Counted from the stretch's first letter, positions 45,966 through 54,955 are shown. The stretch: 64,000 nucleotides of DNA from Anaeromicropila herbilytica (GCF_016591975.1 NZ_AP024169.1:210001-274000); one strand, 5' to 3'. Notes: generated by a model not told the origin, from the letters alone. Made by a program: numbers and translations.

Positions 45966-48131
45966 ATGGCAAAATTATTGTACAAGCTTGGTAATTGGTG
46001 TTATAACAGACCGAAAAGAATTATAGTAATCTGGTTACTGATCATAGCAACAGCAGTTGGGTTGACACTGAATTACGGCATAAATTTTAAAGGTGGAATG
46101 GAGATTCCTGGTACAGAGTCTGCAAAAGCAGGTGAGTTACTACAACAGGCATTTAGTCAAAAGAAGGAATATGGTTCTGTAAGACTTATCTTTAAAGTAA
46201 AGAACGGAAAGACAGTAGAAGATTCATCCGTAAAGGACACTATCAATAATACGATTAAACAAGTACAAAAAAACGATAGTGCTGTTACATCAGTAGTAAG
46301 TCCATATGATACAAGAGGAGCAATCAGTGAAAATAAAAAAATTGCTTATGCGGACATTACATATGATGATGATGCAGATAAGGTCACACAAGAATCTAAG
46401 GATAATGTGTTGAAATATTTAAAGAAAGCTGAAAAGGCAGGAATTGAAACTGGAGTAGGAGGTAGCGTTGCGTTCTCCTCAACAGAAGTAGGAGGAAGCT
46501 CAGAAGCGATCAGTATTATTATAGCATTAATTGTTCTTATCTTTACACTAGGATCCTTTATTGCAGCTGGATTACCAATCATATCTGCACTTATTGGTTT
46601 AGTTGCTGGATTAATGACCATTATGGCAGGAACTAATGTAGTAGATATGTCATCTTTTTCTATATCATTAGCTTCCATGGTAGGATTAGCGGTAGGAATT
46701 GATTATGCGCTATTTATTATATCAAGATACCGTCAGAATCTAACAGAAGGTTATGAATCAGATGAGGCTGCCTCTCTTGCATTAGGAACAGCTGGTAGTT
46801 CAGTTCTATTCGCAGGTATCACTGTTATAATCGCATTATGCGGATTATCACTAGTTGGAGTTCCTTTCTTAGGAGTAATGGGAAAGGTTGCAGCAGTGAT
46901 GGTACTTATCGTAGTAATGGTCTCACTTACTGTTGTACCAGCCTTTATTAGACTTGCAAGACATTTTATACGTCCTGAAAAGAAAAAGGAAGCTTTAAAT
47001 AAAGTGAAATCTAGAAATACAGAAGTAAAACCTAATTTCTGGGGAAAGGTTGTCACTAGTCATCCTATTCTGATTATTATCATTACATTGTTACTTACTG
47101 TTATGATTGGTTATTCAGCTACAGATATGGAATTAGGCTTACCTGATAACGGAATGTTACCAAAAGAATCAATGGAACGAAAAGGCTTCGATATGATATC
47201 AGAAGGATTCGGGGCAGGAGTTAATGGAACACTTATCGTAGTTGCTGATGCTTCTAAAGTATCTGGAGATACGAAAAAGCCGATACAAGATTCTGCTGAT
47301 GCAATTAAGAATCTATCTGGTATAGCAAGTATCACGCCAGCAATTCCGGATAAAGATGGTACAATAGCAATGATAAGGGTAACACCTAAAACTGGACCAA
47401 ATGATAAGAAAACGAAGGATTTGGTTCAGGCGATTCGCGAGAAGAGTAAAAATATCACGGAAAAGAATTACAATGTTAAGTTAACTGTTACTGGAAGAAC
47501 TGCTGTAAATATTGATACAGCCAATAAGTTATCAGATGCAATACCCGTTTTTGCAGTAGTAGTTCTAGGACTTGCCTTTGTACTAATGGTATTAGTATTC
47601 CGTTCCATCTTAGTTCCAGTTAAGGCAGTACTTGGTTTCTTAATGACATTAATTGCAACCTTAGGATTTGATGTACTGACTTTACAAAAAGGAAATTTTG
47701 CAGATGTATTAGGCATAGCCAAACCAGGACCAATCTTATGCTTTATACCTATTATAGTAATTGGTATATTATTTGGTCTAGCAATGGATTATGAAGTATT
47801 CTTAGTAAGTCGTATGAGAGAGCATTATACAAGAACAGGGAATGCGAAAGAAGCCGTTCTTTCTGGAATTAAGAATAGCGGTTTGGTTGTAGCAGCAGCT
47901 GGATTAATCATGATTGCTGTATTTGCAAGCTTTGGTGCTCAGGTGGATATGAATATTAAATCAATGGGAATACCTATGGCATTTGGTGTATTATTTGATG
48001 CATTTGTTGTAAGAATGACATTTGTACCAGCAGTTATGACCTTACTTGGTAAAAGTGCATGGTATATGCCAAAATGGCTAGACAAGATTCTACCTAAATT
48101 TGATATTGAAGGTGAGACCTTGGATAAATAA
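45966..48131 (+). CDS. MMPL/RND-family transporter, 721 aa
   Basis: Two RND halves, each with one span, an extracellular domain and five spans (about 175-335 and 515-700). The conserved Asp-Tyr of the proton path is present in both halves: VGIDYALFIISRYRQ and GLAMDYEVFLVSRMREHY. MMPL proteins export lipids, peptides or drugs using the proton gradient. The site AAAGGAGG precedes the ATG. Its promoter region contains a loose match to the operator of the other units. Smaller than the paralogue at 51242, mainly in the extracellular regions. Ends at a clear terminator. Confidence 0.94.
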   Translation: MAKLLYKLGNWCYNRPKRIIVIWLLIIATAVGLTLNYGINFKGGMEIPGTESAKAGELLQQAFSQKKEYGSVRLIFKVKNGKTVEDSSVKDTINNTIKQVQKNDSAVTSVVSPYDTRGAISENKKIAYADITYDDDADKVTQESKDNVLKYLKKAEKAGIETGVGGSVAFSSTEVGGSSEAISIIIALIVLIFTLGSFIAAGLPIISALIGLVAGLMTIMAGTNVVDMSSFSISLASMVGLAVGIDYALFIISRYRQNLTEGYESDEAASLALGTAGSSVLFAGITVIIALCGLSLVGVPFLGVMGKVAAVMVLIVVMVSLTVVPAFIRLARHFIRPEKKKEALNKVKSRNTEVKPNFWGKVVTSHPILIIIITLLLTVMIGYSATDMELGLPDNGMLPKESMERKGFDMISEGFGAGVNGTLIVVADASKVSGDTKKPIQDSADAIKNLSGIASITPAIPDKDGTIAMIRVTPKTGPNDKKTKDLVQAIREKSKNITEKNYNVKLTVTGRTAVNIDTANKLSDAIPVFAVVVLGLAFVLMVLVFRSILVPVKAVLGFLMTLIATLGFDVLTLQKGNFADVLGIAKPGPILCFIPIIVIGILFGLAMDYEVFLVSRMREHYTRTGNAKEAVLSGIKNSGLVVAAAGLIMIAVFASFGAQVDMNIKSMGIPMAFGVLFDAFVVRMTFVPAVMTLLGKSAWYMPKWLDKILPKFDIEGETLDK

Positions 48132-48187
48132 AGAATGAAGTATTATAATTAAATATACAAGGGTGTCTTATTATGAGATACGTAAGG

Positions 48188-48224
48188 AATCTCCAGTCAA
48201 ACTAGTTATGACTGGAGATTTTTT
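48188..48224 (+). terminator. Terminator after the first MMPL gene
   Basis: AATCTCCAGTCA / TGACTGGAGATT perfect 12-bp stem with 9-nt loop and six Ts. Confidence 0.9.
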
Positions 48225-48281
48225 AGGTTAACAAAATAATTACACTCAGTTAGATCAAATAATATACATGAGAATGAACAT

Positions 48282-48324
48282 AAAAAACGTGCTACCTAGT
48301 TTAGTGATAAGGTGGCACGTTTTT
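48282..48324. terminator. Second terminator, serving the opposite-strand small genes
   Basis: AAAAACGTGCTACCT / AGGTGGCACGTTTTT stem (one mismatch), with A- and T-tracts at its ends. It stops transcription of the leftward small membrane protein genes and backs up the MMPL terminator. Confidence 0.85.
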
Positions 48325-48337
48325 ATGTGGAGAATAA

Positions 48338-48478
48338 TTAAAAAGTTAATTTGTTTTTATTTCTAAGTAAGCCATTCCCACTAAGAATTAAGAATATTCC
48401 AGTGAGAATACTTAGAATTCCTAAGGCTATGTTAATAATTCCAATATGTTTCATTTTTATATAGATTTTTTCAATCAT
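48338..48478 (-). CDS. 46-aa small membrane protein
   Basis: MIEKIYIKMKHIGIINIALG…, a single hydrophobic stretch (about residues 12-33) followed by NGLLRNKNKLTF. The site AAGGAG lies 7-8 nt before the ATG. It is the second gene of a two-gene leftward unit and ends 14 bp before a terminator. No family recognised. Tandem small membrane peptides can be transporter accessories, toxins or signalling peptides; none of these is supported directly. Confidence 0.6.
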   Translation of the reverse strand: MIEKIYIKMKHIGIINIALGILSILTGIFLILSGNGLLRNKNKLTF

Positions 48479-48552
48479 TATTCAATCTCCTTTTGTATGT
48501 GGTTTCACAAACATCCAATATTTATGGAGTGGACTTTTTTGCTGAACTCTAA

Positions 48553-48702
48553 TTATGCGAGTGCTCTTCTTTTCATAAATATTGTTTTTATAAATAGTAC
48601 TAGCATAACATAAGCATAGATATTGATCGTGACAATAAAACATAATGTAGTAATAAGAATATATTTAATCTTAGTCATTATTGAGTTGAAATTGATTTTC
48701 AT
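48553..48702 (-). CDS. 49-aa small membrane protein
   Basis: MKINFNSIMTKIKYILITTL…, one hydrophobic helix (about residues 12-40), basic C-terminus FMKRRALA. Start at 48702 with AGGAAATCAGG upstream; an upstream in-frame ATG at 48750 lacks a good site. It lies 74 bp before the 46-aa gene on the same strand, and is divergent from the dehydrogenase gene at 48976, with the inverted-repeat operator at 48826-48879 between them. Confidence 0.55.
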   Translation of the reverse strand: MKINFNSIMTKIKYILITTLCFIVTINIYAYVMLVLFIKTIFMKRRALA

Positions 48703-48825
48703 CCTGATTTCCTGCCTTTCTATTAGGATTGCCCTATTATATTTATTCAAGTTCTAATTTCCGAAGTTGGTTACTTCGTTTCATTCATCTCTTATTTTAA
48801 ATTATATAAACAATGTAACATGAAT

Positions 48826-48879
48826 AGGTAAACTCAATATAAACTCTGTGGTTATGAAAAGTTTATATTGAGTTTACCT
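48826..48879. promoter_or_regulatory. Operator: perfect 19-bp inverted repeat
   Basis: AGGTAAACTCAATATAAAC (48826-48844) and its exact complement GTTTATATTGAGTTTACCT (48861-48879), 16 bp apart, between the small membrane genes and the dehydrogenase operon. Each arm has TAAAC twice, 11 bp apart, as in sites of OmpR-type regulators. A single arm with one change recurs at 51083-51101 before the second MMPL gene. The regulator is not in the window. Confidence 0.75.
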
Positions 48880-48975
48880 TGCAGTAGTATGCTACATCTA
48901 TATTAATAAATCGAATATGAACTTGATAAAAATTAAACGGATAGAACAAAAATATAAAGGATTAGGAGAATGCAT

Positions 48976-49773
48976 ATGAACGCAAAAGGTAAAAACATTG
49001 TGGTTACAGGTGGGGGAAATGGAGTAGGAAGGGAGTTAGTTTTACAGTTACTTCAAAAAGGAGCTACAGTATTTGCAGCGGATATTAATGAGGAGGCATT
49101 AAAAGAGACGGTAAAGAAGGCCAAAAATAATAGTAGACTATTTATTTATGTTGTGGATATCTCGGACCTGGAAGCTGTCTTTGACTTTGCTAGAAAAGTA
49201 ATTGAAGAACATGGCAAGGTGGATGGAGTTATTAATAATGCTGGAATTATCCAACCATTTATCCATCTAAATGAACTTGAGATGGATCGTATTGACAGAG
49301 TTATGAATATTAACTTTTACGGAACGTTATACATGGTTAAGGCATTTTTACCATATCTATTAAAACGGCCTGAGGCTCACATTGTAAATGTGTCAAGCAT
49401 GGGTGGATATCTACCAGTACCTGGGCAAAGCATATATGGGGCATCAAAGGCAGCGGTTAAGATTCTCACAGAGGGTTTGTCATCGGAGTTAAAAAATACA
49501 AATGTCGATGTATCGGTAGTTATTCCTGGAGGAATTGCAACCGACATTAAAAAGAATTCCAATATTGAGTATAAAGTAACAAGTGAGAGTAAAAAAGCAG
49601 ATATGTTATTAACTCCACAAAAGGCAGCAGAACTTATTATACGAGCAATGGAGAAGAAGAAACTTCGTACCTATATAGGAAAGGATTGCAAGGTTATGAA
49701 CTTTTTGTATCGTATGAATTCACGTCTTGCTATGAATATGATTAATAAAGTCATGAGTTCTTCAGAGCATTAA
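48976..49773 (+). CDS. Short-chain dehydrogenase/reductase
   Basis: 265 aa Rossmann oxidoreductase. Cofactor motif TGGGNGVGRE near residue 12-21, NNAG motif, catalytic Ser in NVSSMGG and YGASK (YxxxK). The extended C-terminus (MEKKKLRTYIGKDCKVMNFLYRMNSRLAMNMI) is amphipathic, as in membrane-associated fatty-acyl or sterol-type SDRs. ATG 48976 is chosen over 48970 because AGGAG lies 7 nt before it. 65 bp before a second SDR gene, probably the same operon. Substrate unknown. Confidence 0.92.
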   Translation: MNAKGKNIVVTGGGNGVGRELVLQLLQKGATVFAADINEEALKETVKKAKNNSRLFIYVVDISDLEAVFDFARKVIEEHGKVDGVINNAGIIQPFIHLNELEMDRIDRVMNINFYGTLYMVKAFLPYLLKRPEAHIVNVSSMGGYLPVPGQSIYGASKAAVKILTEGLSSELKNTNVDVSVVIPGGIATDIKKNSNIEYKVTSESKKADMLLTPQKAAELIIRAMEKKKLRTYIGKDCKVMNFLYRMNSRLAMNMINKVMSSSEH

Positions 49774-49838
49774 TATTTAAAAATAGATACAAAGTGTATT
49801 ATTCAAAATAAGCATCGGGCAATGGAGGAAGAGAAGAA

Positions 49839-50669
49839 ATGAAGAAGGTATGTGTAATTACAGGTGGCGGAAGTGGTATGGGGCTTGCAACTGCCAGATT
49901 AATGGGAAAGGATCATACTATTATTATCTGTGGAAGAAGTGTTAATAAGCTTGAAAATGCGGTGAATGATCTGCGTAATGAAGGAATTGATATATATGCA
50001 GTTGCTTGTGATGTCTCAGATAGCATAAGTGTAGAAAAACTAGCGGCTTACGCGAAAGAAAAAGGACCGGTGGTTGCAGTGATTCATGCTGCGGGAATGT
50101 CTCCACACATGGGAAGTGCGAAACAGATCATGGAAGTGAATGCATTAGGAACTATTCATATAAATAACACTTTTTATAAGGTGATTGAGAAGGGTGGATG
50201 CATCATTGATGTATCCTCTATGTCAGCTTACCTAACACCAAAGATCATTATGCCAGTAGGTCTATATAAGCTAAGTGTCAATGATCCTGAGTTATTTATG
50301 AAGAAAATAATGAAACGTGTCAATTTGTTCCCTAAGAAGGTAAGAGCAGGAGTGGCTTATGGAATATCCAAGCATTTTGTCATATGGTTTGCCAAACAGG
50401 ATGCAGCAAGATTCGGTAACAAGGACGCCAGAGTGCTATCGGTTTCTCCAGGAAATTTTGAGACTCCAATGGGTGAGTTAGAAAAGGAAGAAGCAGATGC
50501 TTATACCAAGTATTGTGCAATTAAGAGATTCGGTCATGTCGAGGAGATTGCTAGCCTTTTTGCTTATTGTGCTAGTGGGAGTGCAGGGTATCTGACAGGA
50601 GTGGATATCTTATGCGATGGAGGTCTTGTGGCTTCTGGGGTTAATCCTCTTAAGAAAAATGGGAGGTGA
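49839..50669 (+). CDS. Short-chain dehydrogenase/reductase (second)
   Basis: 276 aa. TGGGSGMGLA cofactor motif, HAAG in place of NNAG, Ser in DVSSMSA, and YGISK as the YxxxK motif. An insertion of about 45 residues between the Ser and Tyr motifs (LTPKIIMPVGLYKLSV…KKVRAG) is longer than usual. C-terminal DGGLVASG is typical of SDRs. The site GGAGGAAG is upstream of the start. Only loosely related to the preceding SDR, so it probably acts on a different step. A fold-back repeat begins about 20 bp after the stop. Confidence 0.92.
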   Translation: MKKVCVITGGGSGMGLATARLMGKDHTIIICGRSVNKLENAVNDLRNEGIDIYAVACDVSDSISVEKLAAYAKEKGPVVAVIHAAGMSPHMGSAKQIMEVNALGTIHINNTFYKVIEKGGCIIDVSSMSAYLTPKIIMPVGLYKLSVNDPELFMKKIMKRVNLFPKKVRAGVAYGISKHFVIWFAKQDAARFGNKDARVLSVSPGNFETPMGELEKEEADAYTKYCAIKRFGHVEEIASLFAYCASGSAGYLTGVDILCDGGLVASGVNPLKKNGR

Positions 50670-50688
50670 AAGGCCCTAACTGTAGGTT

Positions 50689-50942
50689 ATGATGAATATT
50701 ACTGTATCCATATGCGTGCTGTGGTTTTGGATAAAGAAGTATAAAAGCTTCTAAATGAAAAAAGAATCATTCATAACATAATCAGAAGGAGTGAACTCGC
50801 TGGAAAGCACTCAGACAGCACTCCTTCTGATTATTGAACGATTCTATTTTCATTAAGAAGCTCTAATACTCTTTAAAACAAAATCACAGCACGCATATGG
50901 ATACAGTAATATTCAGGATACTTTATGGGAAGGGACTTTTGG
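50689..50942. repeat. Long fold-back element, copy 2 (about 250 bp)
   Basis: Palindrome with arms TGAATATTACTGTATCCATA / TATGGATACAGTAATATTCA and GCGTGCTGTG / CACAGCACGC, inner arms ATAATCAGAAGGAGTG / CACTCCTTCTGATTAT and an apex that, on the opposite strand, reads CTGTCTGAGTGCTTTCCAGC. It is thus the copy-1 element with the apex inverted. Sits about 20 bp after the SDR stop. Confidence 0.9.
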
Positions 50943-50995
50943 GTGCTCTTCTTGTTCGAATTGCTAGGCAAATAGCATTATTTTTATTTAAGCAT

Positions 50996-51025
50996 TATAG
51001 GTGGGCAATCACACCTATATTTTTG
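50996..51025 (+). terminator. Terminator upstream of the second MMPL promoter
   Basis: TATAGGTG / CACCTATA stem with 8-nt loop, then TTTTTG. It should insulate the MMPL promoter from SDR transcription. Confidence 0.8.
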
Positions 51026-51082
51026 TGTCTAAATCTTAATATCAAATATTAGTACATTGATTCTATAAATTATAATTAAAAA

Positions 51083-51115
51083 GTTTATCTTGAGTTTACC
51101 TTGGACAGATATAAT
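51083..51115 (+). promoter_or_regulatory. Operator arm and promoter of the second MMPL gene
   Basis: GTTTATCTTGAGTTTACCT (51083-51101) matches the right arm of the 48861-48879 operator with one difference. It is followed directly by a -10-like TATAAT at 51110-51115. The operator would therefore overlap the -35 region, which suits a regulator acting at this promoter. Confidence 0.65.
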
Positions 51116-51241
51116 TACGAATAGGAAACAATTAGAAAATAGAAATGTACCAAATAGCTTGATGAATTTCAAAAGCGCAACATAACTGTTTAAAGTAATC
51201 AAAAAATAAATAAGAGTTAAATAAATGGAGGAGAACAAATT

Positions 51242-53650
51242 ATGAGAACAATTATTAAATACCGTTATATCATATGTATGATATGGGTGTTAGGAGCAAT
51301 CTTATTAACAGCATTTCAGCCAGATGTGAATGCAATACTTCGTGAAAGAGGGCAATCGGCATTAGATGATAAGAGCCCCTCTGTAGTAGCTAGTAATATA
51401 TTAAAGAAAATGGAGACAACAGAAGGTGCGAGTGACCTTATTGTCTTCTATGAGAAGGACAAAATATCCGAGAAGCAAAAGAATGAAATTGCGGATGCTA
51501 TAAAGTCAATCAAAGAGAATAGCAAGGAACTAGGAATCACAGAGATGATTGATCCAGTTAGCATGCCACAAGCAGCAGCTTCCCTTTATTCAGAAGATGG
51601 AACAACACTAATGGTTAGCGTAAAAGTAGATAAGGGGGAGAAATCGGTAGATGACCTCACAGATCTATTCAACAAGGAATTAAATAATGTAAGTGCAGAA
51701 CACTATCTAAGTGGTGAAGATTTTATTACAAATGATTATCAGACAAAATCAGAAGCTGGAGTTGAAAAAAGTGCAGCATTAACGGTACTATTTATCTTGG
51801 TTGTACTAATTATCATATTCCGTTCCATTATAACTCCAGTAGTGTCCTTAATTAGTGTTGTATTTGCTTATCTTACGGCAAATGGTATTGCAGCACAATT
51901 AATTGATAAAGCGAATTTCCCTGTAACTAGTTTAACAACGATGTTACTGATACTAATCTTATTTGGTATTGGAACAGATTATAATATTCTTCTATTTAGC
52001 AGATTCAGAGAAGAATTAGCAAAAGGATTCTCTATTGATGATGCTATTGTAAAAACGTATAGAACAGCAGGAAAAACAATTGCTTACAGTATTGTTACCG
52101 TATTAATCGCATTTGCAACATTAGTTCTTGCAAAATGTCCAATCTATCAATCAGGAGCAGTTGTCGTAATCGGAGCGGTTATGTTACTGCTTGAAATCCT
52201 TACCTTAACTCCTTTTGTTATGAAAGTATTAGGTAAAAAGCTTTTCTGGCCATCGAAAAATGTTGCTGGTCATAAGGAGAGTAAAGTATGGGGGAAAATG
52301 GCATCTATTTCTTCGAAACATTCCATTCTTTCCTTCCTAGCAGTACTACTTATTATTTTACCTATGGTATTTTTCTATCAAGAAAAATTAAGCTTTAACT
52401 TAGTTGGTGAACTTGGGGATTCAAGTCCTTCCTCCAAAGGATTTAATCTTGTAGCGGAGCACTTTGGAGCTGGTCAGACAATGACGACTTCTGTTGTTAT
52501 TGAAGATAAAAGTGCAATGGATAATAATGAAGCACTAGCAGTTATTGATCAATTAACAGACAATCTAAAGAATATCAAGGGTGTAAAAAAAGTATCTTCT
52601 GTTACCCAACCAGAAGGTAAACCGATAGAAAACTTCTACCTAGGTTCTCAGTTATTCATGATTGCAGCTGGTCTAGGTAAATCACAAGCAGGTTTAGAAC
52701 AAATCAATCAAGGACTAACAGCAGCTAGTAAGAGCACAGGAAATAACCAACTTGGTAGTGTGACGGCTGGATTGGGACAGATATCAGATGGTCTAGGACA
52801 GACGGGTTCCTATCTTGATAGCTTAAAAGATAATAAAACATTCTTTATGCCAGAACAAGCTATGGCAGATAAGAACTATCAACAAGTTATAAATACATTC
52901 TTATCTCAAGATAAAAAAATCACAAAATTAACAGTAGTATTAAAAGATGATCCATATTCCGAAGCAGCACAAAAGACAGTAAAAGAAATAAGCAAAGTTC
53001 TAACATATACACTAAAAGGAACTAAATTTACAGATGCCAAATATGGCGTATCAGGAACAAGTGCAACAACAGCTGAGACAAATGATGTATTATCAAGTGA
53101 CCTTCAAAGAACAGCAGTAATTGTAGTTATCGGTGTATTCCTTGTCTTATTAATTGTGGTTCGCTCCGTATGGTCTTCCCTTGCAATTGTAGCTTCGCTT
53201 GTAGGCGCATACTTTGCAGCAGCTACAGCTATGAATGCAATCTTTATTAACATGAGAGGATTAGAAGGAATCTCTTCCTTCGTGCCATTCTTCGCATTTA
53301 TCATCATCATTGCATTAGGCGTTGACTATAGTATCTTCCTGATCATGAGATTCAAAGAGTATCCTAAGATGCCTGTAAATGAGGCAATAGTCTTAGCTTG
53401 TAAGCACATCGGTGGAGTAGTTATGTCAGCGATTATTATTCTTGGAGGTACTTTTGCAACCTTAATGCCTTCTGGTATGGTACTATTAGAAGAGTTAGCT
53501 ACCGCAGTAATTGTGGGATTAGTAATGCTTTGCTTTATTCTATTACCAATCTTCCTTCCAGCGGCTATGTCACTTCCAAAGACACTTTCTAATATGTCTC
53601 CATTTTTCAATAAAAAAATGGACGTAGAATTGGGTTACGAGGAAGCATAA
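51242..53650 (+). CDS. MMPL/RND-family transporter, 802 aa
   Basis: Two RND halves with spans at about 7-25, 180-335, 370-390 and 625-785. Conserved Asp-Tyr in FGIGTDYNILLFSRFREE and ALGVDYSIFLIMRFKEY. The second extracellular domain contains a repeat-like helix GLGKSQAGLEQINQGLTA … GSVTAGLGQISDGLGQTG, resembling the YhgE/Pip-type segments of some MMPL and YdfJ-like proteins. The site TGGAGGAG precedes the ATG. It shares a promoter motif with the SDR operon, so the SDR products or their lipids may be its cargo (inference). Confidence 0.94.
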   Translation: MRTIIKYRYIICMIWVLGAILLTAFQPDVNAILRERGQSALDDKSPSVVASNILKKMETTEGASDLIVFYEKDKISEKQKNEIADAIKSIKENSKELGITEMIDPVSMPQAAASLYSEDGTTLMVSVKVDKGEKSVDDLTDLFNKELNNVSAEHYLSGEDFITNDYQTKSEAGVEKSAALTVLFILVVLIIIFRSIITPVVSLISVVFAYLTANGIAAQLIDKANFPVTSLTTMLLILILFGIGTDYNILLFSRFREELAKGFSIDDAIVKTYRTAGKTIAYSIVTVLIAFATLVLAKCPIYQSGAVVVIGAVMLLLEILTLTPFVMKVLGKKLFWPSKNVAGHKESKVWGKMASISSKHSILSFLAVLLIILPMVFFYQEKLSFNLVGELGDSSPSSKGFNLVAEHFGAGQTMTTSVVIEDKSAMDNNEALAVIDQLTDNLKNIKGVKKVSSVTQPEGKPIENFYLGSQLFMIAAGLGKSQAGLEQINQGLTAASKSTGNNQLGSVTAGLGQISDGLGQTGSYLDSLKDNKTFFMPEQAMADKNYQQVINTFLSQDKKITKLTVVLKDDPYSEAAQKTVKEISKVLTYTLKGTKFTDAKYGVSGTSATTAETNDVLSSDLQRTAVIVVIGVFLVLLIVVRSVWSSLAIVASLVGAYFAAATAMNAIFINMRGLEGISSFVPFFAFIIIIALGVDYSIFLIMRFKEYPKMPVNEAIVLACKHIGGVVMSAIIILGGTFATLMPSGMVLLEELATAVIVGLVMLCFILLPIFLPAAMSLPKTLSNMSPFFNKKMDVELGYEEA

Positions 53651-53668
53651 ATAAATAATATCAAGTAA

Positions 53669-53713
53669 AACAAAACAACCTAGTGAACAATGTTTCACTA
53701 GGTTGTTTTGTTG
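53669..53713. terminator. Bidirectional terminator between MMPL and HxlR genes
   Basis: ACAAAACAACCTAGTGAA / TTCACTAGGTTGTTTTGT long perfect stem with a short loop. It suits convergent genes. Confidence 0.9.
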
Positions 53714-53742
53714 TGTGTACTAGTAATTTATCATCTTATTTA

Positions 53743-53786
53743 TAACATCATGGAAAAACAAAAATTTATATTTTTCCATGATGTTA
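53743..53786. terminator. Perfect hairpin downstream of the HxlR gene
   Basis: TAACATCATGGAAAAA / TTTTTCCATGATGTTA, 16-bp perfect arms, 12-nt loop, about 50 bp after the HxlR gene stop on the minus strand. No T-run follows on that strand. Confidence 0.6.
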
Positions 53787-53834
53787 TGTAACTTTTTCTG
53801 TAAAATGTAGTCTATATAGTAGTGTTTATATAGC

Positions 53835-54194
53835 TTAACAGTTATATTTATTCCACCAAACAGCAATCTCATAGAATAAAGGTAAAAGGCTTTTCCCAGC
53901 CTCAGTTAAAGAATACTCTACTCTTACTGGCATTTCATTGTATTGAATTCTTTTAACTAAGTTATCATGTTCTAGTTCATGTAATGAGTTAGAAAGCATT
54001 GTATTGGTAATCCCTGATATTTCCCTTTTCAATCCATTAAAACGACATACTTCATTTTTTAATAGTTCGGCTAGTATTCGAAGCTTCCATTTTCCACCAA
54101 TTACCTCCAAAGTGCATTTTATAGGGCAATCATCATGGTTTGATGTTTGTTTGAGGATATTTAAGTATACTTCCAGTTCTTGTGCTAAAGCCAT
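53835..54194 (-). CDS. HxlR-family transcriptional regulator
   Basis: 119 aa. Winged-helix DNA-binding domain: CTLEVIGGKWKLRILAELLKNEVCRFNGLKREI…NTMLSNSLHELEHDNLVKRIQY…VEYSLTEAGKSLLPL, the full HxlR signature. Cysteines at about 19 and 23 precede it (DDCPIKC) and may sense redox or electrophiles, as in YodB/HypR. The site AGGAGGT precedes the ATG. Divergent from the nitroreductase gene, which it most likely represses. Confidence 0.95.
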   Translation of the reverse strand: MALAQELEVYLNILKQTSNHDDCPIKCTLEVIGGKWKLRILAELLKNEVCRFNGLKREISGITNTMLSNSLHELEHDNLVKRIQYNEMPVRVEYSLTEAGKSLLPLFYEIAVWWNKYNC

Positions 54195-54328
54195 TGTAAT
54201 ACCTCCTAGTATTAAAAAATATACCTAATCATAAAATTCTGCGTACTTGTAAGTGAAAATAATGATAGATATAATTATTATACCAAGTATATATATTTGA
54301 GTAAAGTGATAAATAGGAGATAATAACA

Positions 54329-54859
54329 ATGGAAATGATGAAAGTAATAACCATGCGTAAATCTACACGAAGCTACAAAATAGCACAAATTAGTGATGAA
54401 GCCTTAAACAAGATAATAAATTCAGGATGTGCTGCACCAGTAGGAAATGGAGCCTATGATACAGTGCATCTATCAGTTATTCAAGATTATGATTATCTAA
54501 ATAAAATTTCAAAAACTGCAGCGAACATATTTGGTAATCCAGATGCTAATCCATTATATGGAGCACCAACATTAATCATAGTTTCAGGATTACCAAATAA
54601 GCAAATTCCTAATGTAGAACTTGCAAATGCAGCATGTATCATAGAGAATATGAGCCTTGCTGCAACTGATGAAGGTATTGGTAGTGTATATATTTTAGGA
54701 GCCATAGCTGCCTTTCATGCAGATAAAGAGTTACTTAATGCGCTTAACTTGCCAGATGGATTTATACCGGTATCTGGAGTTGCATTAGGCTATCCAACAG
54801 AGCCTTTAACTCAGGAAAGAGAAGTAAAGAGAAATATTACTGTTCATACAATGAAATAA
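54329..54859 (+). CDS. Nitroreductase-family FMN enzyme
   Basis: 176 aa. MRKSTRSYK at the N-terminus, the FMN-phosphate contact region, and the core AACIIENMSLAATDEGIGSVYIL with GYPTEP near the end. Members reduce nitro compounds, quinones or flavins with NAD(P)H. The site AGGAGAT precedes the ATG. Divergent to the HxlR regulator, a known pairing (HypR-HypO, YodB-YodC) for electrophile stress. No terminator other than the hairpin at 54906. Confidence 0.93.
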   Translation: MEMMKVITMRKSTRSYKIAQISDEALNKIINSGCAAPVGNGAYDTVHLSVIQDYDYLNKISKTAANIFGNPDANPLYGAPTLIIVSGLPNKQIPNVELANAACIIENMSLAATDEGIGSVYILGAIAAFHADKELLNALNLPDGFIPVSGVALGYPTEPLTQEREVKRNITVHTMK

Positions 54860-54905
54860 ATATACTTTATTAATAATAATCGTTAGAAAAAAGTTAAAAA
54901 CAAAA

Positions 54906-54955
54906 AACAACCTTTCTATATAATGAGTTTATCACATATAGAAAGGTTGTTTTTT
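54906..54955 (+). terminator. Terminator-like hairpin that contains the Shine-Dalgarno site of the next gene
   Basis: AACAACCTTTCTATA (54906-54920) and TATAGAAAGGTTGTT (54937-54951) are a perfect 15-bp stem with a 16-nt loop and a T-tract running straight into ATG at 54956. The 3' arm carries GAAAGG, the only Shine-Dalgarno-like sequence for that gene. The same hairpin is also the natural terminator of the nitroreductase gene. Confidence 0.85.

Larger units (their letters stand above)
50670..51241. other. 572-bp region between the SDR operon and the second MMPL gene
   Basis: Filled by the fold-back element (50689-50942), a terminator (50996-51025), the operator-like arm (51083-51101) with -10-like TATAAT at 51110, and about 120 bp of leader. 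No ORF with a site on either strand. Confidence 0.7.
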
